Positions 7,518-16,702 of a DNA stretch of 64,000 nt are shown here, piece by piece; the first letter of the stretch is position 1; each line of letters opens with the position of its first letter. The notes beneath the pieces are model-generated. The model worked only from the letters and a program-made list of their open reading frames with translations. It was not told where the DNA came from and ran no database searches. The DNA comes from Marivirga arenosa (GTDB lineage: Bacteria; Bacteroidota; Bacteroidia; Cytophagales; Cyclobacteriaceae). The translations under genes and the position numbers were made by a program. The stretch lies in the NCBI RefSeq assembly GCF_030503895.2, contig NZ_CP129970.2, positions 808,001 to 872,000 on the forward strand, written 5' to 3'.

Positions 7518-8963
7518 CTAGAAATAATAAGAATAATAGCCTTTTACTCCTTTTTTATTAACTCCTTGAACCACTACTTTTCCTTTAATAGATTCCAAAA
7601 TTTCAGATAGTTCCTTAGGATTGCTTACAGGATTTCCATTTATAGCCGTGATAATAAAACCTTCATCAATATTGAGTCTTTTGAAAAACCCATTTTTAAC
7701 ATCTACTACTCTTACACCACTTTTGATATCCAATAAATTTTTCTCAACCATTGGGACACTTTCAAATTCTGCACCTAATGATTTAGAAAAATATACATCT
7801 CTCTTGAGTAATTCAGTAGTATTTTCACTATTGGTCAAAATCAATTCCTTTTGAATGCTTTTGCCTTTTCTGTCGATAGTTAAATACAATTTATCTCCTG
7901 GTGATAACATACTCAGTTTTTCTTCAAATTCAGAATGAGTACTCACATCCTCCCCATTAAATTCCCTAATGATATCACCCTTTTGCAAATCTACTTTCTC
8001 TGCTGCTCCATTTTCTTGGATGTAACTCACTACAACACCGTCCAAATCATCCGTTTCTAATCTGTTAGCTATTTCAGGATCTAAAGTGGTAACCTCAGCC
8101 CCCAAAAAAGCTTTTTGAACCATTCCATAATCTATGATATCAGTAGCGATTTTCTTCACTATATCTATAGGCACTGCAAAGCCATAGCCTGCATAAGAAC
8201 CTGTTTTAGATAAAATTGCCGTATTAATCCCTACTAATTCTCCTTTAGTATTTACTAACGCGCCCCCACTATTACCAGGGTTAATTGCTGCATCAGTTTG
8301 AATAAAGGATTCAATGGGAAAATTACTTTTTAAAATATTCAATTCTCTCCCTTTTGCACTCACTATACCAGCTGTTACTGTAGAGGTTAAATTGAAAGGG
8401 TTACCAACTGCTAACACCCAAGAACCTACTTGTAAATCTTTAGATGAACCAACTCTTATCGCTGGAAGATTTTTATCATCGATTTTTAAAACCGCTAAAT
8501 CAGTAGAAGGATCTCGACCTACCAATTTTGCTTTGTAGGTTTTCTTTTTCCTAATCACCTCAATTTCATCCGCACCATCAATTACATGATTATTGGTTAT
8601 GATATAGCCATTTTCACGAAAGATTACACCCGAACCAGAACCAACCTGCTGCATACTTCCTCCACCGCCAAGCCATAAATCTAACCAGGAACTTCTACCA
8701 TATGCTTCAGATATTGTTTTGATGTAAACTACGCTTTCCCTACTATTTTTAGAAGCTTCAATAAAATCCACATCTGGTATTTTAATTACCTCATTATTGG
8801 TTGATTCATTCTCAAATGATGCTTGTGAAATATCGGTTGCTGGTTTTTGAAATACAGTATTATTATTTATTTGGTTATTATTATGAGTTAAATAAAAAAC
8901 CAAAAAAGCTCCAACTATTCCACCCAGAAATGCGCTAAGAGTTGTTTTTACATATTGATTCAT
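7518..8963 (-). CDS. HtrA/DegP-type periplasmic serine protease
   Basis: 481 residues from the ATG at 8963, which puts a membrane anchor (TTLSAFLGGIVGAFLVFYL) at the N-terminus; a longer frame to 9002 adds an unlikely extension. The trypsin-like domain shows all three catalytic residues: His126 (NNHVIDG), Asp155 (DPSTDLAVLK) and Ser232 (NPGNSGGAL). Two PDZ-like regions follow (from about 280, FLGAEVTTLD, and about 400). It should degrade or refold damaged envelope proteins. The DegQ/DegS/DegP assignment is open. Confidence 0.92.
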   Translation of the reverse strand: MNQYVKTTLSAFLGGIVGAFLVFYLTHNNNQINNNTVFQKPATDISQASFENESTNNEVIKIPDVDFIEASKNSRESVVYIKTISEAYGRSSWLDLWLGGGGSMQQVGSGSGVIFRENGYIITNNHVIDGADEIEVIRKKKTYKAKLVGRDPSTDLAVLKIDDKNLPAIRVGSSKDLQVGSWVLAVGNPFNLTSTVTAGIVSAKGRELNILKSNFPIESFIQTDAAINPGNSGGALVNTKGELVGINTAILSKTGSYAGYGFAVPIDIVKKIATDIIDYGMVQKAFLGAEVTTLDPEIANRLETDDLDGVVVSYIQENGAAEKVDLQKGDIIREFNGEDVSTHSEFEEKLSMLSPGDKLYLTIDRKGKSIQKELILTNSENTTELLKRDVYFSKSLGAEFESVPMVEKNLLDIKSGVRVVDVKNGFFKRLNIDEGFIITAINGNPVSNPKELSEILESIKGKVVVQGVNKKGVKGYYSYYF

Positions 8964-9054
8964 AGAAAAAATCTTTAGTGAATAAACAATATAACAATAC
9001 AAATATTGTGCTGTTTTTACGTGTTCTCAATTAAAACTGTTCAAAAATACTGTA

Positions 9055-9085
9055 TAAAAAAAACGACAACCATTATTGGCTGCCG
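9055..9085 (-). terminator. Terminator of the outer-membrane protein gene
   Basis: Minus-strand hairpin CGGCAGCCA-AUAA-UGGUUGUCG (9085-9064), nine pairs including two G-U, followed by a U-rich run (9063-9055). Located 28 bp past the stop at 9113. Confidence 0.75.
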
Positions 9086-9112
9086 CTTTTAACCTAATTT
9101 AACCTAATTGTA

Positions 9113-11530
9113 TTATCCTCCAGCTCTGTTCAACTCTTCTAAGTTTGTATTGCGCTGACGAGCTTTAAATTCTTCTCCTTTACTGAATCTATATCTTAAT
9201 GAGAAACCAACACTTTGCTGACCAAAATATTGACTTAATTCATTTATGTTCCCATTGAAATTTGCATCCCCTCTGAATACTCTTGTTCTGAAAATATCAT
9301 TAAAATTAAGTGAGGCCTCTAATTTACTATCCATAAAGCTTTTCTTCACTGCAAAATCAACACCCCATTGTGGAGCAATGCTGTAAACTCCCCAAACAAT
9401 ATTCGATCTATAATCTCCGTTTAATTCAATTTTAAAATCATTTGGTAACATAAAATTATTACTAGCTCTGAAAATGGCTGAAGTTGCTTTATTATTTACA
9501 GTATTATTGAAAACTTCAGTCGTGAAATCTTGATACAAAGCAGTTATGTTTCCATTAATTGACCACCATTTAGTTGGCTGGAAAGGAATAACAGCAGTTG
9601 CTGAAAAGCTTTCTTGAGTATCCAAATTACTTTGCTTAAAAACAGTAGTTCCATCTTCTGGATTTTGTAATGGAATTTCAGCGATGAAATCTGTTGTATA
9701 TCCATAGTTTAAAACTAAGTTGAATTGTCTCATGAAAGTTTGGGTTAAACTTAAAGAGTGAGTCATTTGTGGTCTTAAATATGGATTACCTTGGGCCCAA
9801 GTATAAGGGTCTAAATACAAAACAAACGGATTTAAGTTCCCATAATCTGGTCTATCAATTCTTCTACTATAATTGTAATTCACCTGATAGTTTGGACTGA
9901 CATTATGCTGTAAAAAGAAACTTGGAAATAAGTTAAAGTAGTTTCTCTCCGTTTCAGTATTCAAGGTTAATGATTGCCCCAAAGAAAAAGTCTGTTCTGC
10001 TCTTAAACCTGCTTTATAAGTTAGTTTGTCTGATAGTTTACCCGAAAGGCTCGTATATCCTGCTAAAATTTGCTCCGTATATATAAAATGGTTCGATCTG
10101 TTTTCATCAACTGCACCTTCTCCGTTTTCGATTATATAAAATTTAAGGTCGTTATCTGAGGTTACTTGACTCGCTTTTACCCCACTCTCAATTTTTTGTC
10201 CGAAAAATTTTCCTTCGAAATCTAATTGAGCGGAATAAATATCATATCTGTAAGGATTATTATTCTCTAATCTTTCTACTTGATAGGGAGTTTCATTTCC
10301 TTCAGTAAAATAAGAATTAGAAAAAGATGCTCCTCCTCTATTGATAAGCTTTACTACATTAAAATCGGCTGATAATTTGGTTCCATTTGTATCAAGCTTT
10401 TGCACATAATGCATATTTGCTTGAGAATTCAAAAAGCTTGTATTCATATTATTCAATGATTCTACGTATTGATCTACTCCTGATTGATTTAAATCGGATT
10501 GAATATCAAAATCTCCATCTCTTTCCTGACCATACACGTTCAACATAATCCCTATAGACTGCATATCATTTATATCATAATCAGTCCCAATTCTTAAAGC
10601 TGGAGATCTCCTCAACACTTCTTCTCTTGCATCCTGATCAAAAATTGTAGTTGATCCATTATTTTGATTGATTTCTCTATAAAAATCTGCATCTCTAACT
10701 CTTCCTCTCTGAGAAAAATCTGCATTTACAAAGGAATTCCAATCTCCTGCTTTATGATTTAATTGGATTCCTGTATTATAATTATGGATCTCATTGTATC
10801 TGTATCCAGCATTTAAATTACCATTAATACCCTTCATAGTATTCTTTTTCAATGTAATGTTTATAATTCCAGCATTTCCTTCTGCATCATATTTTGCAGA
10901 TGGGTTATTGATAATTTCAATGTTTTTAATGTTATCAGCAGACATACCCTGAAGCATATTTTGTAAGTCAGCTGCTGACAAATAAGATCGTCTGCCATCA
11001 ATCATGATCTGTACGCCCTGACGACCATTTAATTGAATGTTACCATCTTGATCAATAAATACTCCTGGTGATTTTTCAAGTACTTCAAATGCAGATGTAC
11101 CTGCAGCCATTGCGGTTCCTTCAACAGAAACTACCATTTTATCGGCTTCAACAATTACTTGTGGACGTAAAGCCTTTACCTCAACAGCATCCATTACTTG
11201 CACATCATCCTTCAATTGGATTTTAGGTAAGCTTACTTTGCTATTTGATTCATTTACAGAATATGATTCTGATAAAAATGTAGCAAATCCTACTGCAGAT
11301 ACTTTTAAGTAATAATTACCATAATTTACTTTAATTAAAAATTGACCAGCCTGATCTGTTATAGTTCCAGTAACCAAACTAGAGTCTGATGAATTATAAA
11401 CTGCAACATTGCTATAAGGCAATGGAGCATTTTCAGAATCAATTAGTGAACCTGAAATTTCGCCAGTTTGCGCTAGGGCAAAACTGCTAATTAAAAATGT
11501 TAGCGTTAGTAGTAATAAAATAGTTTTCAT
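9113..11530 (-). CDS. TonB-dependent receptor-like outer-membrane protein (OMP beta-brl 3 type)
   Basis: About 805 residues from ATG 11530 (MKTILLLLTLTF); a frame from 11548 adds MQTLKN. Signal peptide to FALAQ, carboxypeptidase-regulatory-like domain (GEISGSLIDSENAPLPYSNV), plug with VFEVLEKSPGVFIDQDGNIQLNGR and IMIDGRRSY, then a long barrel. The C-terminus (GFSLRYRFSKGEEF... NRAGG) extends past the usual terminal aromatic strand. This architecture is typical of Bacteroidota outer-membrane proteins of unknown cargo. Single gene with its own terminator and a likely promoter at 11659-11666. Confidence 0.85.
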   Translation of the reverse strand: MKTILLLLTLTFLISSFALAQTGEISGSLIDSENAPLPYSNVAVYNSSDSSLVTGTITDQAGQFLIKVNYGNYYLKVSAVGFATFLSESYSVNESNSKVSLPKIQLKDDVQVMDAVEVKALRPQVIVEADKMVVSVEGTAMAAGTSAFEVLEKSPGVFIDQDGNIQLNGRQGVQIMIDGRRSYLSAADLQNMLQGMSADNIKNIEIINNPSAKYDAEGNAGIINITLKKNTMKGINGNLNAGYRYNEIHNYNTGIQLNHKAGDWNSFVNADFSQRGRVRDADFYREINQNNGSTTIFDQDAREEVLRRSPALRIGTDYDINDMQSIGIMLNVYGQERDGDFDIQSDLNQSGVDQYVESLNNMNTSFLNSQANMHYVQKLDTNGTKLSADFNVVKLINRGGASFSNSYFTEGNETPYQVERLENNNPYRYDIYSAQLDFEGKFFGQKIESGVKASQVTSDNDLKFYIIENGEGAVDENRSNHFIYTEQILAGYTSLSGKLSDKLTYKAGLRAEQTFSLGQSLTLNTETERNYFNLFPSFFLQHNVSPNYQVNYNYSRRIDRPDYGNLNPFVLYLDPYTWAQGNPYLRPQMTHSLSLTQTFMRQFNLVLNYGYTTDFIAEIPLQNPEDGTTVFKQSNLDTQESFSATAVIPFQPTKWWSINGNITALYQDFTTEVFNNTVNNKATSAIFRASNNFMLPNDFKIELNGDYRSNIVWGVYSIAPQWGVDFAVKKSFMDSKLEASLNFNDIFRTRVFRGDANFNGNINELSQYFGQQSVGFSLRYRFSKGEEFKARQRNTNLEELNRAGG

Positions 11531-11658
11531 GTTCTTGAGCGTTTGCATTTTCGTATTCTTTAGTTAATAGATGCGCTTATGCCAACTCAAGGTGCATGGA
11601 ATGTGCCATATTCTGTAAATGGCTAAAATGAGTGTTGAGAGGTGCTTTTATCAAAAAC

Positions 11659-11686
11659 CAAAGATATTATTGTTCATAAACGAACA
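11659..11686 (-). promoter_or_regulatory. Predicted promoter and inverted repeat before the outer-membrane protein gene
   Basis: TATCTTTG on the minus strand (11666-11659) matches the -7 consensus. Just upstream, TGTTC-N6-GAACA (11671-11675 with 11682-11686) is an inverted repeat in operator position. The leader would be about 120 nt. Confidence 0.4.
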
Positions 11687-11753
11687 CTGTGTTTCAATAA
11701 AAGCGTACAATTTATATTTGAATACAAATGGTAGGATGAAATCTAAGAGCAAT

Positions 11754-11780
11754 AAAAAAGGGATGGTTTTAAACCATCCC
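11754..11780 (-). terminator. Terminator of the alpha-oxoamine synthase gene
   Basis: Stem GGGATGGTTT/AAACCATCCC (11760-11769 with 11771-11780), followed on the minus strand by six U. It sits 6 bp past the stop at 11786. Confidence 0.85.
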
Positions 11781-11785
11781 TTTCG

Positions 11786-13141
11786 CTATTTAATTATATT
11801 CAAATCTCGGCCAATTTCCTCAATTTGATCTAAAGTATAATCTAGTTGATCCTTACTGAAACCTGCTGTAACAGTCAATCTTACTCTCGTAAGCTTTCTC
11901 GGTACTGCTGGGTAAGGTACAGGGTTTACGAAGATATTCTTCTGATGTAATCTATAGGTCATTTCTTTCACCTTATTATCATCTCCTATTATAATTGGGA
12001 AAATAGCAGTTTCAGCATTACCAATATTAAAACCTGCATTTAGTAATCGAGATTTTACATATTGAATATTTCGCCAAAGCTGATCTTGTCCAGCTTCATT
12101 TTGCTCAATTAACTTTAAGGCTTCTAATGAAGCTGCTACTGCTGGTAAATAGGGTGAAGTAGAAAACATGTAGGATCTACTATTGTATTTTAAATAATTA
12201 ATTAATTTTTCAGATGCTGAAACAAATCCACCAACTGCACCTACAGATTTACTTAAAGTTCCAGTTATAATATCAACTTTACCTTCCAGGTTAAAATAAT
12301 CAACAGTTCCTCTACCATTTTTACCAATCACACCAGTAGCATGGGCTTCATCTACTAATACCCAAGCACCATAAAAATGCGCTACATCTAAAATTTCGGG
12401 CAAATTACAGATGTCTCCATCCATGGAGTAAACCCCATCTACCACTACCAATTTATTGATGTATTTATTCTGAATATTCTTTAAAACAGATTCAAGGGAC
12501 TTGGCATCATTATGTGCGAAAAACTTTTTATTTGCTCCTTTACTTCCATCAATTAAACTAGCGTGGGAATACATGTCATAAATCGCAACATCTTTATGCC
12601 CTAAAAGACCTGAAATTGTACCAATATTAGCTGCATATCCTGATGTATAAACTATAGAAGATTCTGTGCCCTTCATCTTAGATATTTGATCTTGCAATTC
12701 TTTAATAATACGCATAGAACCACTTAATAAAGGAGCTCCTCCAGCGCCTCCTCCATATTGGCTTATAATATCATTGACGTTTTTCCAAATCCTTTTGTCC
12801 TGTGTTAAATTTAAATAATCATTGGACGCAAAATTTAGCATTTTGCGAATTTCACCTGTTTCCGGATCAACAACACTTGAAATAATTTTAGAACCATCGA
12901 TGGATTCTCTTTCGTATAAAAAGCGCTTGCTATTTTTCATATCGGAAAACCAGCTATTCATCATATCTAGCCTACTTTCCCATTCTGCATATTCCAGTTT
13001 TGGATCACCAGTGAAATTATATAATGAATATTTATTTGCATCTACTTCACCACTTGTAGACATATCAAAATACATGTGGTCAATTTGCTCATCTTCGAAC
13101 AAATGATAACGCTTCCTTGTGGAATTTAAATTTTTAGACAT
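11786..13141 (-). CDS. PLP-dependent alpha-oxoamine synthase (KBL/AONS/SPT/CFAT family)
   Basis: 451 residues. The family decarboxylates an amino acid while joining it to an acyl-CoA. PLP residues are Asp264 and His267 (VDEAHATG) and the Schiff-base Lys298 (GTLSKSVGAVGG); SGYAANIG and the glycine-rich SQYGGGAGGAPLLSGS are also seen. An N-terminal extension of about 100 residues precedes the core (NFASNDYLNL), longer than in biotin-pathway BioF or glycine C-acetyltransferase. Without bio or tdh neighbours, a lipid-type role (sphinganine or sulfonolipid base synthesis) is possible, but this is inference. The 2OG oxygenase gene lies 90 bp upstream on the same strand. Confidence 0.85.
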   Translation of the reverse strand: MSKNLNSTRKRYHLFEDEQIDHMYFDMSTSGEVDANKYSLYNFTGDPKLEYAEWESRLDMMNSWFSDMKNSKRFLYERESIDGSKIISSVVDPETGEIRKMLNFASNDYLNLTQDKRIWKNVNDIISQYGGGAGGAPLLSGSMRIIKELQDQISKMKGTESSIVYTSGYAANIGTISGLLGHKDVAIYDMYSHASLIDGSKGANKKFFAHNDAKSLESVLKNIQNKYINKLVVVDGVYSMDGDICNLPEILDVAHFYGAWVLVDEAHATGVIGKNGRGTVDYFNLEGKVDIITGTLSKSVGAVGGFVSASEKLINYLKYNSRSYMFSTSPYLPAVAASLEALKLIEQNEAGQDQLWRNIQYVKSRLLNAGFNIGNAETAIFPIIIGDDNKVKEMTYRLHQKNIFVNPVPYPAVPRKLTRVRLTVTAGFSKDQLDYTLDQIEEIGRDLNIIK

Positions 13142-13231
13142 TTTGTAAAATTTTGGTTAAAAAAAATATATAACCTAAAGAATTATTAAACACTAATTCT
13201 AAAAGCAATTTATTTGGGTATTAATACTATT

Positions 13232-13855
13232 TTAAGGAAGAAATGTTAAACTCATATCTTTATCTAACATCCAACCTGTGATACTATAACGTTTTTTATA
13301 AGACATTAATACTTCATGTTCTATTTCACTTCGAAATAAGATCAATCTACCAGAAATTGGCTGAACTATATGAGTATTGTTTTTTAAATAAATAGCTAAT
13401 TCACCCCCATCTTTCTCTTGCCAATTTTGATTTAAATAGAGTACAAAAGAAATTACTCTGTGAGCATTTTTTTGAAAACGATCGACATGCTTTTTATAAA
13501 ACGTATTCTCAGGATAAATAGCAAAATGAGTCTCAAAATCTTTTAAACCTAAATAGCAAAATTCGTTTAAACTGGATTTAATTTTTTCAATTCTATCTAA
13601 AAAATTTTGAACGGATACATGCTCGGTTGATCGATCTAACCATTTAATAAAATCTCCTCTCACAGACTTATCTAACTGAAAGAGTGATTGTTTTCCAATT
13701 CCTGCTTTCTTGAATTCTCCAGAATCATTTTCTTTTTGAATAGCTAAAATCAGTTCTTCGACTTCCTTTGGGGAAAGAAAATCATCCCATATATAATATC
13801 CATTTTGACTTAGTTCATCAATAGCATGTAATAAACTTTGCTGCTCATTTTTCAT
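13232..13855 (-). CDS. 2OG-Fe(II) oxygenase, prolyl 4-hydroxylase/SM-20-like
   Basis: 207 residues. The double-stranded beta-helix core shows the iron triad: His and Asp in FYKKHVDRFQKNAHRVISFV, and the distal His in LFRSEIEHEVLMS; the oxoglutarate-binding Arg follows in KKRYSITGWM. LYLNQNWQEKDGGELAIYL lies between, as in SM-20/P4H proteins. It would hydroxylate a protein or small molecule using oxygen and 2-oxoglutarate; the target is unknown. A TACTTTTG motif (13868-13861) lies only 6 bp from the ATG, implying a nearly leaderless transcript. Confidence 0.85.
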   Translation of the reverse strand: MKNEQQSLLHAIDELSQNGYYIWDDFLSPKEVEELILAIQKENDSGEFKKAGIGKQSLFQLDKSVRGDFIKWLDRSTEHVSVQNFLDRIEKIKSSLNEFCYLGLKDFETHFAIYPENTFYKKHVDRFQKNAHRVISFVLYLNQNWQEKDGGELAIYLKNNTHIVQPISGRLILFRSEIEHEVLMSYKKRYSITGWMLDKDMSLTFLP

Positions 13856-14045
13856 GACTACAAAAGTAATTTAAAATTACATGATATAACACCAATATTA
13901 GGATCTAAAATTTGAATCAAAAAAAGATGTTAGAACTTTTAATATATGGGAATTGTAATTACATTTAACGCAATATATAATTAAAACAAATTTTCAACCA
14001 TCCCTTACATAATTTATTTTTAATTGCATTAAAGAATAAAATAAA

Positions 14046-14810
14046 ATGAGCGCAGGAAAAGAGGGTGCTGTTTTAATTTTTGATCTAAATTTTAAATTGA
14101 TTACTAAAACAGATGGAGTTATTAATTTTTTAAATCAATTTGAGTCTGCAGAAATAAACCAAAGTGAATTTTCAGGTAATGTGAAATTCGAAAGAATAAT
14201 TGATATTCTATCGGAAAATAAACATTTAAAAGGCCAAGAAGAGTCGTTTCAAAAAGAGCTTGATGATATGGCAGAAGCCATTAAACTTGAAATCTGTAGA
14301 AGACTTAAAATGTTAATAGCCTTTGAAAAATTGAGCCCTGATGTATTAAATGAAGATTGGCAAAAAGTAAAGTCTTTCCATTCCATTTTAATTGATTGCA
14401 AACAACAAGGCTTATTTGACATGATTAAAACGTTATTTGATGAATATAATGTCAAAATGGGGAAACGTTTTGCATTTGAAGAAAGATACAAGCCTTTTAC
14501 CCCTAATTTAAATGGAAAAAATACGCAGAATCATAATAAGACTCTATTATTCTCTGATCATGAAGAGATTTTGAAGGACTATGTAATCTGGCTAAATTCC
14601 TTAGAATTTGAAAAAGTTTTTAAAAGTAAAAGAATAAAAATTGACCCTATCCCTTGCCATGAGCTACCAGAAGATATTATTTATGAAAAAATAATACCAA
14701 AAATTATAGATGGAAACACCTTAGATTTTAATGTAAGAAAAAACAGTGTGGAAGATTTCCAGAAAATTCTCGACATCAGAAATTACAAATTAAAAGAGCT
14801 TAATCATTAA
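14046..14810 (+). CDS. Hypothetical protein, no recognised family
   Basis: 254 residues, soluble, without signal peptide. Mostly charged alpha-helix (QEESFQKELDDMAEAIKLEICRRLKML), with a short beta-rich N-terminus (EGAVLIFDLNFKLITKTDGVINFL). I recognise no motif. The stop overlaps the 3' end of the convergent ROK kinase gene by about 11 bp. Codon usage looks like its neighbours, so recent transfer is not indicated. Confidence 0.6.
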   Translation: MSAGKEGAVLIFDLNFKLITKTDGVINFLNQFESAEINQSEFSGNVKFERIIDILSENKHLKGQEESFQKELDDMAEAIKLEICRRLKMLIAFEKLSPDVLNEDWQKVKSFHSILIDCKQQGLFDMIKTLFDEYNVKMGKRFAFEERYKPFTPNLNGKNTQNHNKTLLFSDHEEILKDYVIWLNSLEFEKVFKSKRIKIDPIPCHELPEDIIYEKIIPKIIDGNTLDFNVRKNSVEDFQKILDIRNYKLKELNH

Positions 14811-15792
14811 GTCTTTTATTCTCCATTAATGATATTTCGTCCTTTTTCAACTTATCAATTATTAAGCTACTAGCTCCAATTATAGGTGCAGATTGATTTT
14901 GTAATTGAGAAGACACCACTCTTACCTTCCCTTTAAAAACAGGCATTAGGTTTAATTCCAAATGTTCTTTTACAGGATTAAAAATTAAATCTCCTGCTTG
15001 AGATAGTCCTCCAAAAATGAAAATAGCTTCAGGATCAGTATGAATTACAGTGTCAGCTAATTTAGTCCCTAATATTCGCCCCGTATACTCAAAAGCTTGC
15101 TTGGCGATAATATCTCCTTTTAGAGCATATTTAGTTATCATTTCAGGGCTCAATTCATCAAAGCTTACGGATCTTAATTCACTATCATCGGTATAATCTG
15201 CTAATAATTTATAGATCGTTCTTTTGATACCAGTTGCTGACACATAAGTTTCCAAACAACCTCTTTTACCACAACCACAGAACCGCCCGTTTCCATATGT
15301 CACAGTAACGTGCCCCAACTCACCTGCTATTCCATTGGCTCCATTCACCAATTCTCCATTGCATACTATTCCTGCTCCTAAACCGGTCCCTAAGGTAATT
15401 ACTATGAAATCCTTCATGTTTTTCGCACCTCCGAAAATCATCTCTCCTACTGCAGCAGCATTCGCATCATTAGTAACTACTGTGGGTACACCAAATTCAT
15501 CCTCTAATGTTTTTACTAAAGGCAAAACACCTTTCCATCTTAAATTAGTAGCTTGCTCAATAGTACCTCTATGATAGTTCGCATTAGGAGCTCCTACTCC
15601 AATCCCTATAAGTTCATGTTTTTCAGAATCTAAACCTTTTCTGATTTCTTCTGATAAAGAATGTATGTAATCAGTAAATACAGGCTCTGTTTGAGTCGGA
15701 ATTGAGCCTTGATATAAGACTTTTCCTTCTAAAGTTACAATCCCAAACTTTGTTCCTGTTCCTCCTATATCAATCCCAATACTAACTTTCAT
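14800..15792 (-). CDS. ROK-family sugar kinase (glucokinase-like)
   Basis: 330 residues. The ATP-binding motif IGIDIGGTGTKFGIV opens the protein. NDANAAAVGEM holds the catalytic Asp, and ELGHVTVTYGNGRFCGCGKRGCLETYVS carries the ROK zinc motif (His plus CGCGxxGCLE). It should phosphorylate glucose or a related hexose. Third gene of an operon with pfkA and a BadF/NAGK-type kinase, 49 bp after the latter. Exact sugar not determined. Ends convergently with the hypothetical gene at 14810. Confidence 0.9.
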   Translation of the reverse strand: MKVSIGIDIGGTGTKFGIVTLEGKVLYQGSIPTQTEPVFTDYIHSLSEEIRKGLDSEKHELIGIGVGAPNANYHRGTIEQATNLRWKGVLPLVKTLEDEFGVPTVVTNDANAAAVGEMIFGGAKNMKDFIVITLGTGLGAGIVCNGELVNGANGIAGELGHVTVTYGNGRFCGCGKRGCLETYVSATGIKRTIYKLLADYTDDSELRSVSFDELSPEMITKYALKGDIIAKQAFEYTGRILGTKLADTVIHTDPEAIFIFGGLSQAGDLIFNPVKEHLELNLMPVFKGKVRVVSSQLQNQSAPIIGASSLIIDKLKKDEISLMENKRLND

Positions 15793-15841
15793 AATAATCT
15801 ATATTTTAAATTACCATTCCTTTATAAAATAAATGCTAATA

Positions 15842-16699
15842 TTAATTTCTATAATGTTTTTTAATTAAGTAGCTCACCAATAAATCAATTGGTTCTTCAA
15901 TAAAGACGCCTTTTTGTAGTTCATTTTGCTCCACAACCTCATTTACAATTTCTTCAAAAAAGTAAGGTACTGAACCCACAAAATTTACAGCTAAGTTTTT
16001 ATAATTATTATAGCTACAAACATAGGTTGTCACAAATTCATTAATACTTTGTTTAACCATATCCCTTAAAAAAGGGTGATCAATTCTTTCTTTAATAAAT
16101 TGGCTAAAACTGCTTAAATAAACGTTTGCATAAGGTTTTATATATACATTTAGCAGAATCTCTTCTTTGGTTAATTGAAATTCCTTCTCTAAATCGTTAG
16201 CAATTGCTTCCGGAAGTTGTTTTTTCAAATACTTGCTTAGAAGTAATTTACCAAAATGACTTCTACTTCCTTCATCACCCAGTATGAAATCCATTCCGCT
16301 TACCTCTTGCCTAACTATATCACCATCAAAATGACATGCATTGGAACCCGTACCCATTAATGCGGTAATTGAAGGTTTTCCATCGAAGGTTGCAAATGCA
16401 GCAGCCACTATATCTTCTTTTACATATAAATGAGAATGATTAAAAACCATTGAAATACCTCTTTCAAGCATTGCTGCAAAGTGCTTACTTGAACAGCCTG
16501 CTCCAAAGTAATAAACTACCTCAATTTCTTTTTTATGATCTATGATTTCATCTCCTAATGACTTCACTATATCACTAATGGCTACATCATCCATAAAGAA
16601 TGGATTCATACCTTTAGTACTCTTTTTAATTAGTGTTTTCTTATTATCAACTAATTGCCAATCGCATTTAGTGGAACCGCTAGTACCTATTAAAATCAT
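15842..16699 (-). CDS. BadF/BadG/BcrA/BcrD-type ATPase, N-acetylglucosamine kinase-like
   Basis: 285 residues with an actin-like ATPase fold: phosphate 1 motif MILIGTSGSTKCDWQLV, ALMGTGSNACHFDG (about 110-123) and GMDFILGDEGSRSHFGKLLL, as in eukaryotic-type GlcNAc kinases of this superfamily. It starts 3 bp after pfkA and precedes the ROK kinase, so all three are probably co-transcribed. Amino-sugar phosphorylation is the likely role; the exact substrate is inferred. Confidence 0.8.
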   Translation of the reverse strand: MILIGTSGSTKCDWQLVDNKKTLIKKSTKGMNPFFMDDVAISDIVKSLGDEIIDHKKEIEVVYYFGAGCSSKHFAAMLERGISMVFNHSHLYVKEDIVAAAFATFDGKPSITALMGTGSNACHFDGDIVRQEVSGMDFILGDEGSRSHFGKLLLSKYLKKQLPEAIANDLEKEFQLTKEEILLNVYIKPYANVYLSSFSQFIKERIDHPFLRDMVKQSINEFVTTYVCSYNNYKNLAVNFVGSVPYFFEEIVNEVVEQNELQKGVFIEEPIDLLVSYLIKKHYRN

Positions 16700-16702
16700 A
16701 AA

